Below, in pieces: positions 1 through 6,760 of a stretch of DNA of 10,666 bases. Origin of the DNA: Candidatus Babelota bacterium (GTDB taxonomy: Bacteria > Dependentiae > Babeliae > Babeliales > JABCYS01); contig JABCYS010000024.1 in the NCBI GenBank assembly GCA_013290085.1, forward strand, positions 1 through 10,666, in the 5' to 3' direction. A model generated the notes under the pieces. That model saw only the letters and a program-made list of their open reading frames with translations, was not told the DNA's origin and searched no databases. The stretch's first letter is position 1, and every line of letters begins with the position of its first letter. The position numbers and the translations under genes are program-made.

Positions 1-27
1 AAATTTTTTTATTTTAATTTTGCCCAT
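1..27 (-). CDS. 5' end of an unidentified gene, cut by the left edge
   Basis: An ATG (complement of 25-27) is preceded by GAGGAG with a 6-base spacer, one of the best ribosome binding sites in the window. The nine codons inside the window read MGKIKIKKF and stay open to the edge. The start lies 86 bases downstream of the LigD-type polymerase gene on the same strand, with no obvious terminator between, so co-transcription is plausible. A third repair component (ATP-dependent ligase or Ku) would make sense here, but nine residues cannot show it. The call rests on the ribosome binding site and the open frame only. Confidence 0.5.
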
Positions 28-113
28 GCACTACTCCTCAAAATATCAAACAAGCCTCAATCACCTTGAGGAGCAGCGTAGTACATTATAGCGGCCGTGG
101 CCATGAATTTTTT
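28..113 (-). other. spacer with two mutually exclusive hairpins
   Basis: In this 86-base spacer CTCCTCAA (34-41) can pair with TTGAGGAG (66-73), while CCTCAA (55-60) can pair with TTGAGG (66-71). The two stems share one arm, so only one can form at a time. The arm at 34-41, read on the minus strand, includes the GAGGAG ribosome binding site of the gene starting at 27, so the longer stem would hide that site. A translational switch is possible, but the stems are short and may be chance. No T-run follows, so it is not a standard terminator. Confidence 0.3.
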
Positions 114-1019
114 TTACTTCATCGCAGCAAATTTTTTCTGTGCGGCCGTAAGGGTCCGTGCGTATTTGTTAATATCCTTCCACGGATCACCCATTTTATC
201 CAACCGCTTAAAAATATTTTGTGTGTTGTATTTCTGAGAAGTTAATTTTGTATCTTCAACTTCTTCCCACACCAGCGGTGTTGCAACTGGCGCTCCTGGC
301 CGGGCACGTACGGCGTAAGCGGCTACTGCGGTCTGTGCATAAGCGTTGCGTGCAATATCAAGAAATAAGCGCCCTTTTCTTTTTTCTTTTCGTACTTCGG
401 TAGTTAATTTTTTTGGATACTGTGCCGCAAAATAATCGGCTACTTCTTTGGCAAAGGAACGGACCACATCAAACTCAACTGTTGGCTTGAGAGGAACTTC
501 AACATGCAGCCCGCGTGAGCCAGTTGTTTTAACAAACGGTACCAACCCAAGGTCTTCAAAAAAATCTTTTAAGAGTAATGCTGTTTCTCGAACGAGAAAG
601 AACTCTTTTGTCTCTACATCCAAATCAAAAATTAAACGATCAGGAAAATTTATTTTTGGTGCTTTACTTAACCATACGTGCGGGGTCAGTACCGCCTGGG
701 TTGCCAAGTATACGAGCGTAGCCTGATTATTGCATAGCACATGGTGTATAACACCTCCTGTTTTTTTTACATCAACCCGCTTGATCCACGATGGGAAATA
801 ATCGGGAGCATCTTTTTGATAAAAATCTTCGCCCGTAATCCCATCCGGAAACCGGTGCATGGAGAGTGGTCGGTCTTTCATGTGCGGTATCATCACGGGA
901 GCAATGTCGTAGTAGTACTGCACAATATCACTTTTTTTTATTTTTTCTTTGGGGAACCATATTTTTTCCGGATGCGTAATTTCTATGGAATAGTTCCCAA
1001 CCTTTATATATTCAGACAT
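114..1019 (-). CDS. ligD: LigD-type polymerase/primase domain protein (stand-alone)
   Basis: This 301-residue protein is a complete archaeo-eukaryotic-primase-fold polymerase domain like that of bacterial LigD, which fills gaps and adds nucleotides (often ribonucleotides) at double-strand break ends during non-homologous end joining. Visible motifs: HPEKIWFP (16-23) near the N-terminus; IFDLD with metal-binding D132 and D134; TTGSRGLHV (165-173) with H172; LDIARN with D221 as the likely third catalytic Asp; and the family-typical YAQTAVAAYAVRARPGAPV (227-245). Length matches the domain alone, with no ligase or phosphoesterase part attached. The start has AGGAG 6 bases upstream. It overlaps the upstream phosphoesterase gene by 8 bp (ATGTCTGA), implying translational coupling. 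Ku and ligase partners are not visible. The symbol reflects the LigD domain; the product is not a full LigD. Confidence 0.93.
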   Translation of the reverse strand: MSEYIKVGNYSIEITHPEKIWFPKEKIKKSDIVQYYYDIAPVMIPHMKDRPLSMHRFPDGITGEDFYQKDAPDYFPSWIKRVDVKKTGGVIHHVLCNNQATLVYLATQAVLTPHVWLSKAPKINFPDRLIFDLDVETKEFFLVRETALLLKDFFEDLGLVPFVKTTGSRGLHVEVPLKPTVEFDVVRSFAKEVADYFAAQYPKKLTTEVRKEKRKGRLFLDIARNAYAQTAVAAYAVRARPGAPVATPLVWEEVEDTKLTSQKYNTQNIFKRLDKMGDPWKDINKYARTLTAAQKKFAAMK

Positions 1020-1626
1020 AGGTGACTCCTGAGTCTGCGATCTGCTTCATTGTTTTTCCCGATAACGCTGATTTCGTTACATTCGTAATTCTTTTATTCG
1101 CATAGTCATCCCGCATTTTGACAAGCAACCAATACACTTCTTTGTCTCGTTTGGTACGAATGAGCGCATACCCACCTTTGAGTTTTTTCCCTTCAAGAAA
1201 AATTTCTATGCGGCCAAGCTGTAGGCATTGTTCCATTGAAACAGTTTTGTTCTTTATCTTTTTTATATTCTGGTAGGTACCGATATCCCACACCATCACG
1301 GTGCCACCACCATACTCGCCCACAGGTATGATCCCTTCAAAGTGCGCGTATTCCAAGGGATGGTCTTCCGTTGGCACCGCCAAATGCTTTTCTGCCGGGT
1401 TGGTTGTTATGCTTTTTGGTACGGCCCAAGAGACAAGCACGCCGCCAACTTCAATACGAAAATCAAAATGTAAATGGCTTGCGGCATGTTTTTGAATGAC
1501 AAAGAGGGGAGAACGTGGTGTTCTTTTTTTAATCTTGCCTTTTGGTTCGGCGGTTTTGCTAAAATGTCGTTTACGTTGGTAGGGTGTCAATGATCTTTTT
1601 TTTGCTGACATTTTTTTAACTGACAT
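1012..1626 (-). CDS. ligD: LigD-type 3'-phosphoesterase domain protein (stand-alone)
   Basis: A 204-residue protein equivalent to the phosphoesterase domain of LigD, which trims 3'-phosphates and terminal ribonucleotides from DNA ends before ligation. The active-site set is intact: H47, H53, D55 and R57 in QKHAASHLHFDFR, then H89 and Y93 in EDHPLEY. From memory, each is offset by exactly 5 from the known Pseudomonas LigD residues H42, H48, D50, R52, H84 and Y88. GEYGGGTVMVWDIG (103-116) and LLVKMRD (167-173) are also typical. The basic N-terminus (1-40) may bind DNA. The end, SALSGKTMKQIA (186-197), resembles the linker that follows this domain in fused LigD. I chose the ATG at 1626 because AAGGA lies 5 bases before it; ATGs at 1662, 1659 and 1647 lack a good site and would add up to 12 residues. 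It is first in an operon with the polymerase gene. Confidence 0.93.
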   Translation of the reverse strand: MSVKKMSAKKRSLTPYQRKRHFSKTAEPKGKIKKRTPRSPLFVIQKHAASHLHFDFRIEVGGVLVSWAVPKSITTNPAEKHLAVPTEDHPLEYAHFEGIIPVGEYGGGTVMVWDIGTYQNIKKIKNKTVSMEQCLQLGRIEIFLEGKKLKGGYALIRTKRDKEVYWLLVKMRDDYANKRITNVTKSALSGKTMKQIADSGVTYV

Positions 1627-1662
1627 AGGTTTCCTTTTTTGTTGCATCTTTATTTGCATCAT

Positions 1663-1821
1663 AACGGCCTATGTCGTGAAGATTCAAGATTTTAGAAAGA
1701 GCAAAGAGCTTTCACTTTTTTGTTCACCATGCTAGACATGGACGTACCTTGTTTTTAATGCCTCGGTGTCTTAAGCTAGAGAACAGAAACCGGGTGTTCG
1801 TTCGAGAAAGGAATCTTTGGA
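1663..1821. promoter_or_regulatory. divergent promoter region
   Basis: This spacer separates the leftward repair genes from the rightward barrel gene, so it should hold both promoters. Rightward, TAGACA (1733-1738) and TTTAAT (1754-1759) are 5/6 matches to the sigma-70 boxes, but 15 bases apart, which is short. Leftward, TAAAAT (complement of 1689-1694) is a fair -10 with only a poor -35 (AAGTGA). A 7-bp tandem repeat AAAGAGC x2 lies at about 1696-1709. Box assignments are tentative. Confidence 0.35.
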
Positions 1822-3294
1822 ATGAAAAAATTATTGTCACTCATTATTTTTCTGCTGCCCCAGACAATGAGTGCATTCTCTCTTTTTTCTATCAGTGACC
1901 ATGCCTCAAGGTCATTTATGTTTCCTCGTCCAGGGCTTCATAACTTAGCTATGCAACAAGCAATGTGGCATGATTATATTTATAATCGAAAAGGACAGGT
2001 TTCCGGCAGTCTCCAGGCTTATAGTTTTTACCAACACTCCGTCGATCTTGATTGTTGTGATGAAAGTAATAAATTCGCTGGCTATTTTTTACCGGACTGT
2101 ATGCAAACATTATTAGTCGCTGGCGATAGTGCAGGGTTCAATAACACACGCGATGTACGATCAGAGTGGCTTGATATCCCTAATCCAGCATTTAGCGGCA
2201 ACCTTTCCATCATGCCGGAACAAAAACAGTACGGTGTTGTTCTTGAATATCACCAAGACCTCCATCGATTCTTATCACCAAGTTTGTTTGATACGTTTTG
2301 GTTTAGTGTCACGGTACCATTTGTTGCAACAAAAAATAATTTACATCTGCGGCAGACTAATGTTATGAATCCAGGAACTACGCCTGGCTTTCCTGCCAAT
2401 ATTGTTGAAGCATTTGATCAACCAAATTGGCGCTATGATAAAATTTGCGGCGAGCAAAAAAAGTCAGGGCTCTCAGAAGTTAAATTAAAGTTTGGGGCTG
2501 TTTTATTGGCACATAATGGGTTCGAAGTAGATTTTTATGAAGCTCTTTCTATACCGCTTCATGGCAAAGCCAATCCAGCCTTTCTTTTTAGTCCGTTCAT
2601 TGGTAATAACCGACACTGGACCATAGGCAGTGGTGTCAATTTTCAATTCCCTATTTCTTCCAAGGATGCCAGTTTCCCGCTTCTCTTTTTCTTAAATGCT
2701 GAGCACCAATTTTTAATTCGTAATTCTCAATTACGTACCTTTGATTTAAGAGATAAGCCATGGAGTCGTTTTTTACTCCTCAATGCTGCCGATGGTTCAA
2801 CAACCAATGTTCCTGGCGTCAACGTTTTAACCCGTCGTGTCACCGTACGTCCTGATAGCTTTGTAGATCTTTCAACAGGGTTGCGTGTAACACGTGGCGG
2901 CTTTGAAGGTGAGATTGGTTATGATTTATGGGCACATCGCGGTGAACGTATAAAACTTCATCGAACTATTTGTAAAAAATGTAATGAAGAGGTTGTCGTT
3001 AGTGATTTTGGTATTGCCGGCTCTGGTCAAGGCAAATCGGCGAGCGGAAGTAATATCAAAACGCTTGCCCCTGATGATGCATCATTTGTTGTGCTGCATG
3101 ATTGGGATCTTGATCTAAGTTCAGGCGCAGCGGGCTCTGCTCTTATTAATCGCTTTCATGCTTCGCTTGGCTTTGGTAGCAAGGGAGAAGATTTTGAAGG
3201 ATTTCTCAACGTTGGGTTCTTCTATGATCATCCACAAAATAATGGTGCGCTGAAGCAATGGGGTGGTTGGGCAAAAGTTGGCGCTTCGTTTTAA
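1822..3294 (+). CDS. exported beta-barrel-like outer-membrane protein, unknown family
   Basis: I do not recognise the family. The 490-residue product starts with a clear Sec signal peptide (MKKLLSLIIFLLPQTMSA, cleavage near residue 18). It has no hydrophobic helix after that, but many alternating, aromatic-rich segments such as TFWFSVTVPFVA (158-169), LKFGAVLLAH (222-231) and FLNVGFFYDH (461-470). It ends in GGWAKVGASF: a C-terminal Phe on an alternating strand is the classic beta-signal read by the BAM complex. I infer an outer-membrane barrel, perhaps a porin or transport-like protein. Odd points are Cys at 78, 79, 93 and 209 and a CxxC pair (384, 387) in an insert that may be a loop. AAAGGA lies 9 bases before the ATG. 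The gene is monocistronic, with a hairpin terminator just after it. Confidence is high for a real exported protein, moderate for the barrel. Confidence 0.85.
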   Translation: MKKLLSLIIFLLPQTMSAFSLFSISDHASRSFMFPRPGLHNLAMQQAMWHDYIYNRKGQVSGSLQAYSFYQHSVDLDCCDESNKFAGYFLPDCMQTLLVAGDSAGFNNTRDVRSEWLDIPNPAFSGNLSIMPEQKQYGVVLEYHQDLHRFLSPSLFDTFWFSVTVPFVATKNNLHLRQTNVMNPGTTPGFPANIVEAFDQPNWRYDKICGEQKKSGLSEVKLKFGAVLLAHNGFEVDFYEALSIPLHGKANPAFLFSPFIGNNRHWTIGSGVNFQFPISSKDASFPLLFFLNAEHQFLIRNSQLRTFDLRDKPWSRFLLLNAADGSTTNVPGVNVLTRRVTVRPDSFVDLSTGLRVTRGGFEGEIGYDLWAHRGERIKLHRTICKKCNEEVVVSDFGIAGSGQGKSASGSNIKTLAPDDASFVVLHDWDLDLSSGAAGSALINRFHASLGFGSKGEDFEGFLNVGFFYDHPQNNGALKQWGGWAKVGASF

Positions 3295-3314
3295 GTAGTT
3301 AGATTTAAGTAGTT

Positions 3315-3357
3315 AAAAAGAAAGAGCTTGGAATTTCTCCCAGGCTCTTTCTTTTTT
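3315..3357. terminator. bidirectional rho-independent terminator
   Basis: Arms 3315-3331 and 3340-3356 form a 17-bp stem, perfect apart from one G-U wobble, with an 8-base loop. The right arm ends in a T-run and the left arm begins with an A-run, so it works in both directions. It lies between the convergent barrel gene (ends 3294) and the paralogue gene (ends 3389), and would end both transcripts. An 11-bp direct repeat TTTAAGTAGTT (3290-3300 and 3304-3314), whose first copy includes the barrel gene's stop codon, sits just before it. Confidence 0.88.
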
Positions 3358-3388
3358 AAGTTGTATATTGGCAAGTTACTGTTAATTT

Positions 3389-4648
3389 TTATGCAGCAAA
3401 AACTTTTTGCAGATCGAGTGCTAAGATCTCAAAATCTTTAAGTTGTATTTTACTTTTTTCACCTACTAACTCTATTATAAGGTTTACGCTAGCAGCAGTA
3501 TGATTTGCATAATGACCAATAACCCTATAGCCCATTTTTTCAAGCACGCGGCCAATATTTTCTGCATGCCAACCACCAACACAAACAAATATTGTTTTCC
3601 TGTGGCGATTTGCATGAATCAGATGAATTGCGCGAGCATCTAAAAGATTTGAGTCGTGCAATTGTAAATCCCTATATACAGTTGCGCAATCCTTATTTAA
3701 TTTTTTAGCAAGTGTTGATACAAGCGTTGATAGAGATTGATTCGGATCATTCTTAGCCAGAGTACGAAGTTCTTCGATAATATATGACCTCCCTGCCCGA
3801 TATCCTGCAATACATTGATTATAAAAATCTTTGGGTACCGGACCATCATTGTAGGAAGCAATTTCTTTAAGAACCTTATTCTGATTCTGATAGTAATCCT
3901 TAACGGTGACAGGACAGCGATTTTTATTGCTAGTTAATTTACGCATAGTCCAGTTACTTGCTAGCCACAGTTGATCAATTAGCCAACTCAATCCTCTCTC
4001 CTGCTTCAGTTCTTGATTGCCGCGGTTTCTAAATTCAATACTAAGCGCTTGGACTTCATGGCGTTTGGCTTGTTGTACTAAGAACTGCATCGGTGAAATT
4101 CCAAATGTCGTAAGCAATGAAGTGGATTCATATTTTTTATTTAATTTGGCAATATATTCATTAAAAGAAAGTGACGGTTTTCTGAAAAACATGCCCCATA
4201 GTAGCCAATGGAGGAATAATGCCCCTACGCAAGGTGGTATGCAAAATAGAACAATATTTTCTCTTATATTAAAATTAACCATTTTATTGACCAACTTAGC
4301 GTAAGGAATAGCCATTCCTATTCTTATTCCATTTATTAAACTCCCCCCAATAATACCACCTACAATAAAAGCAAGGTAAACGGCTTTAACAGACTCTGAT
4401 TCGACCTTATCTTCAGCAATAATTAAAGCGTCCTCCTTTTTTGCTTCACTCAATAAATCATGTCGCTGAATGAGCGTCATGTTACACAAAGGATCAATAT
4501 CAATATGCACATCATGGAAAAGCACAACTTGGTTGCCTGTTTGAGGATGTTCGTATTTTTGCACGAGATAAAATACCGCTGAGATTTGTGGAGCATTAAA
4601 TACTGCTCCTAAAACAAGAGCAAGTGTCAGTATTTTTGATAACCTCAT
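3389..4648 (-). CDS. exported two-helix protein, possible TIKI/TraB/EreA-like enzyme (paralogue 1)
   Basis: A 419-residue exported protein of unproven function. Residues 1-24 are a Sec signal peptide (cut near QISA-VF). The mature start has VVLFHDVHID (41-50, H48) and DALIIAED (73-80). A variable segment (about 85-155) carries two hydrophobic stretches, about 89-116 and 132-155, that could be a transmembrane hairpin. A conserved region follows with ALSIEFRN (201-208), VKDYYQNQNK (249-258) and LLDAR (335-339). Near the end, IFVCVGGWHAENI (353-365) precedes LEKMGYRVIGH. An N-terminal His motif, an acidic strand and a late GxxH followed by a 'GY-V' strand recall the TIKI/TraB/EreA/ChaN superfamily; this is inference at the edge of recognition. 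The ATG at 4648 has AAGG 8 bases upstream. An upstream TTG would run into the neighbour's last codons and spoil the signal peptide. It is last in the five-gene run. Confidence 0.85.
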   Translation of the reverse strand: MRLSKILTLALVLGAVFNAPQISAVFYLVQKYEHPQTGNQVVLFHDVHIDIDPLCNMTLIQRHDLLSEAKKEDALIIAEDKVESESVKAVYLAFIVGGIIGGSLINGIRIGMAIPYAKLVNKMVNFNIRENIVLFCIPPCVGALFLHWLLWGMFFRKPSLSFNEYIAKLNKKYESTSLLTTFGISPMQFLVQQAKRHEVQALSIEFRNRGNQELKQERGLSWLIDQLWLASNWTMRKLTSNKNRCPVTVKDYYQNQNKVLKEIASYNDGPVPKDFYNQCIAGYRAGRSYIIEELRTLAKNDPNQSLSTLVSTLAKKLNKDCATVYRDLQLHDSNLLDARAIHLIHANRHRKTIFVCVGGWHAENIGRVLEKMGYRVIGHYANHTAASVNLIIELVGEKSKIQLKDFEILALDLQKVFAA

Positions 4649-4663
4649 TTTGAACGCCTTCTG
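4568..4663 (-). repeat. conserved 5' block shared by the two paralogues (other copy 5865-5960)
   Basis: The 96 bases spanning the ribosome binding site, signal peptide and first mature codons of paralogue 1 match 5865-5960 in paralogue 2 with only 4 mismatches by eye. The bodies of the genes are clearly more diverged, and about 70 codons of the middle are not alignable by eye. The block therefore looks younger than the rest, as expected from gene conversion or a shuffled leader. Confidence 0.8.
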
Positions 4664-4709
4664 TCTTAACCTATTTTGAGTTTTATATTTGCAAGTTATT
4701 GTTAGTTTT

Positions 4710-5945
4710 TTATGCAGCAAAGACTTTTTTGATATCGAGTGCTAGATAATCCAAATCTTTAGCCTTTATTCTTCTCAGAATTACCCGCACATTTAGCTGC
4801 AAATCCTCTGTAGCCAAGCAGTTATTTCCACAATGACCAATAATCCTATAGCCCATTTTTTCCAATACAGGGCCAATATTTTCTGCATGATAACCACCAA
4901 CACAAACAAATATTGTTTTCCTATCACGATTTGTATAAATCTTATGCGCCACACGAGCATCTAAAAGATTATAGTCGTGCACTTTTAAGTCGCGATATAC
5001 AGTTGCTTGCTCTTTACCTAACTTTTTAGCGAGGTTTGACACAACCGTTGCTAGAGAGTGGTTAGGGTCATTCTTAGCAAGCATGCGCAGTTCTTCAATA
5101 ATGTATGGTTTGTCTGCACGATAAGCCGCAATACATTGATTATAAAAATCTTTGAGTGTTGAACCATCGTTGTAAGACATAATTTCTTTAAGAATTTTAT
5201 TTTGGTTCTGATAATAATCCTTAACGGTGATAGGATAGCGCTTCCTATTACCTGTTAATTTCCGCATGCCCCAGTTATCCGCTTGCCATAGCTTAGAAAT
5301 AAATAACCAGCCTAATCCATTCTTCTGCTCCAATTCCGCAGCCCCTTTGTTTCTAAATTCAATACTAAGCGCTTTAATTCTCTGCCGTTTGGCTTGTTGC
5401 ACTAAATCCAATAATGGCGAAGCTTGGCCTATTTTAAGTAACTTGGTGGAATCATATTTTTTATTTACTTCAGCAATATATTTACTAAGCGAAGGTAAAT
5501 TTTTTAATGTGCGCCACTGCTTACATTGCTCATAAAGATACATACCCCCGTAGAACATCGCGATAAGACGCGTATTGGAAATCGCTAAATGTTTTATATT
5601 AAGATGACTTCTACCGAAACTAGCGATTCCTGTACATGCGGCCACCGTTAAAGCTATCATTGCACCTTCAAGCACATAAAAGCGCCCCTCGTTCGAAACA
5701 GCTGCCGGATCTTCCGCAATAATTAAAGCATCACGCTTTTTTGCTTCCCGCAATACATCCCGTTGCTGAATGCGCGTTATAACTTGAGAGTCGATATCGA
5801 TATGCAGATCACGAAAAACTACAATTTGATTACCTGTTTCAGGGTGCTCATACTTCTGCGCATAATAAAATACCGCTGAGATTTGTGGAGCATGGAATAC
5901 TGCTCCTAAAACAAGAGCAAGTGTCAGTATTTTTGATAATCTCAT
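4710..5945 (-). CDS. exported two-helix protein, possible TIKI/TraB/EreA-like enzyme (paralogue 2)
   Basis: A 411-residue tandem paralogue of the gene at 3389-4648, 61 bases upstream of it on the same strand. The signal peptide (1-24) differs at one residue. Shared marks are IVVFRDLHID (41-50, H48), DALIIAED (72-79), ALSIEFRN (192-199), VKDYYQNQNK (241-250), LLDAR (327-331) and IFVCVGGYHAENI (345-357) before LEKMGYRIIGH. Residues about 80-150 are unlike paralogue 1 in sequence but again hydrophobic (about 90-110 and 120-138), so the membrane-segment layout is kept while the sequence is not. Residues 376-400, just before the C-terminus, also diverge. The ATG at 5945 has AGAAGG upstream at the same place as in paralogue 1; a TTG six codons earlier overlaps that site and is rejected. 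Substrate and membrane are unknown. The superfamily link is inference from the His motifs. Confidence 0.85.
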   Translation of the reverse strand: MRLSKILTLALVLGAVFHAPQISAVFYYAQKYEHPETGNQIVVFRDLHIDIDSQVITRIQQRDVLREAKKRDALIIAEDPAAVSNEGRFYVLEGAMIALTVAACTGIASFGRSHLNIKHLAISNTRLIAMFYGGMYLYEQCKQWRTLKNLPSLSKYIAEVNKKYDSTKLLKIGQASPLLDLVQQAKRQRIKALSIEFRNKGAAELEQKNGLGWLFISKLWQADNWGMRKLTGNRKRYPITVKDYYQNQNKILKEIMSYNDGSTLKDFYNQCIAAYRADKPYIIEELRMLAKNDPNHSLATVVSNLAKKLGKEQATVYRDLKVHDYNLLDARVAHKIYTNRDRKTIFVCVGGYHAENIGPVLEKMGYRIIGHCGNNCLATEDLQLNVRVILRRIKAKDLDYLALDIKKVFAA

Positions 5946-6012
5946 TTTGAACACCTTCTGCAATCACCTAGTTGTTTCTATAACCTTATTTACTTTTTTA
6001 ATCTGATTATTG

Positions 6013-6078
6013 TTAATTTTTATTCGGCAAAATCTTTTTTATATCGAGTGCTAAGATCTCAAAATCTTTAAGTTGCAT
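6013..6078 (-). pseudogene. 3' remnant of a third paralogue, fused to an ankyrin-gene leader
   Basis: Read on the minus strand, a short frame from the ATG at 6078 encodes MQLKDFEILALDIKK and a few more residues before a stop at 6013. The first twelve residues match paralogue 1 at 400-412 (IQLKDFEILALD), nearly identical at DNA level. One base is missing after GATAT relative to paralogue 2, so the frame slips and the family's usual VFAA end is lost. The non-coding tail (AAAAATTAACAATAA) is also shared with the paralogues. Just upstream, ACAAGGA and the 17 bases AATTTCGATACATTATT match the leader between the ankyrin genes. The simplest reading is a deletion that removed a third ankyrin gene and nearly all of a third paralogue. 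The resulting 21-codon frame has a ribosome binding site only 2 bases from its ATG and is probably not expressed. Confidence 0.75.
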
Positions 6079-6106
6079 TGTCCTTGTATTCTCTAATTTC
6101 GATACA

Positions 6107-6736
6107 TTATTTTGTTACTGGAGTTGTGGATACACTCGATTGATGCATTTCTTCTTCTAATAGATCAATGATATCAATTGAGTGCAGAAAAGTTGGGCTC
6201 TGAGTAGTAATAGTTAGGGCTGTTTGACCGCCATGGTGTATGGCATTAATATCTGCGCCCCTCTCAAGCAATAGCTTAACAATGTCACTACTACAGCCAT
6301 ATGAAGAAGCAAGCATCAGGACTGTATCGCCATTACTGTCTCTGGCGTTAATATTTGCGCCATTCTCAAGCAATATCTTAATTAGGTCAGTACGGTCAAG
6401 GGCAATAGCAAACATCAGGGCTGTTTTACCATACTCGTTTGTGGCATCAACATTTGCCCCCTTCTCAAGCAATAGTTTAACGATGTCAGTACGGCCAGCG
6501 CCAACTGAAAACCTCAGGGCTGTATCGGGGACGGCAAAGCGGTAGCGATGTTGGAAATAAAATGTGGCATCAGCATTTACTCCGTAGTCGAGTGCCTGCT
6601 TTATGCCAGCAACATTCCCATCCAAGACGGCGCGCAGAAACTGATCGTTAGCATCTTGCATGCCAAAGATTGTGCACGAGAAAGAAATAAGCAGCGTAAT
6701 TAATACAAACTTGTTCAATTTTAAATGGTTTTTCAT
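6107..6736 (-). CDS. secreted ankyrin-repeat protein (copy B)
   Basis: A 209-residue protein with an N-terminal signal peptide (hydrophobic 9-21, likely cut near FG-MQ at 25-26) and about five ankyrin repeats at 28-58, 70-100, 102-133, 135-167 and a degenerate 169-198. The consensus is plain: GRTDIVKLLLEKGANVDA, GKTALMFA, SDIVKLLLERGADINA. Ankyrin repeats bind proteins; in an exported protein of a host-associated bacterium they may touch host or envelope partners, but no target can be named. AAGGA lies 4 bases before the ATG. It is a tandem duplicate of the gene at 6761-7366, 24 bases upstream, from which it differs at 5 of the first 50 residues. It carries extra residues at the repeat 1-2 junction and one in repeat 4 (GCSSDIV against GRSDIV). 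The C-terminal tail STTPVTK is shared. Confidence 0.92.
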   Translation of the reverse strand: MKNHLKLNKFVLITLLISFSCTIFGMQDANDQFLRAVLDGNVAGIKQALDYGVNADATFYFQHRYRFAVPDTALRFSVGAGRTDIVKLLLEKGANVDATNEYGKTALMFAIALDRTDLIKILLENGANINARDSNGDTVLMLASSYGCSSDIVKLLLERGADINAIHHGGQTALTITTQSPTFLHSIDIIDLLEEEMHQSSVSTTPVTK

Positions 6737-6760
6737 GGTTTCCTTGTAAATTTCGATACA

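Noticed and set aside
57..104. A 15-codon frame on the minus strand (MATAAIMYYAAPQGD) after the polymerase gene
   Set aside because: Very short, weak ribosome binding site and no family resemblance; part of it also forms the hairpin arms.
3290..3314. 11-bp direct repeat TTTAAGTAGTT at the end of the barrel gene as an attachment site
   Set aside because: Copies are only 3 bases apart with no integrase or element nearby; a small local duplication is enough.
4649..4720. A longer start for paralogue 1 (TTG at 4720), overlapping the neighbour's stop
   Set aside because: It puts 24 residues before an obvious signal peptide, while the ATG at 4648 has the same ribosome binding site context as paralogue 2.
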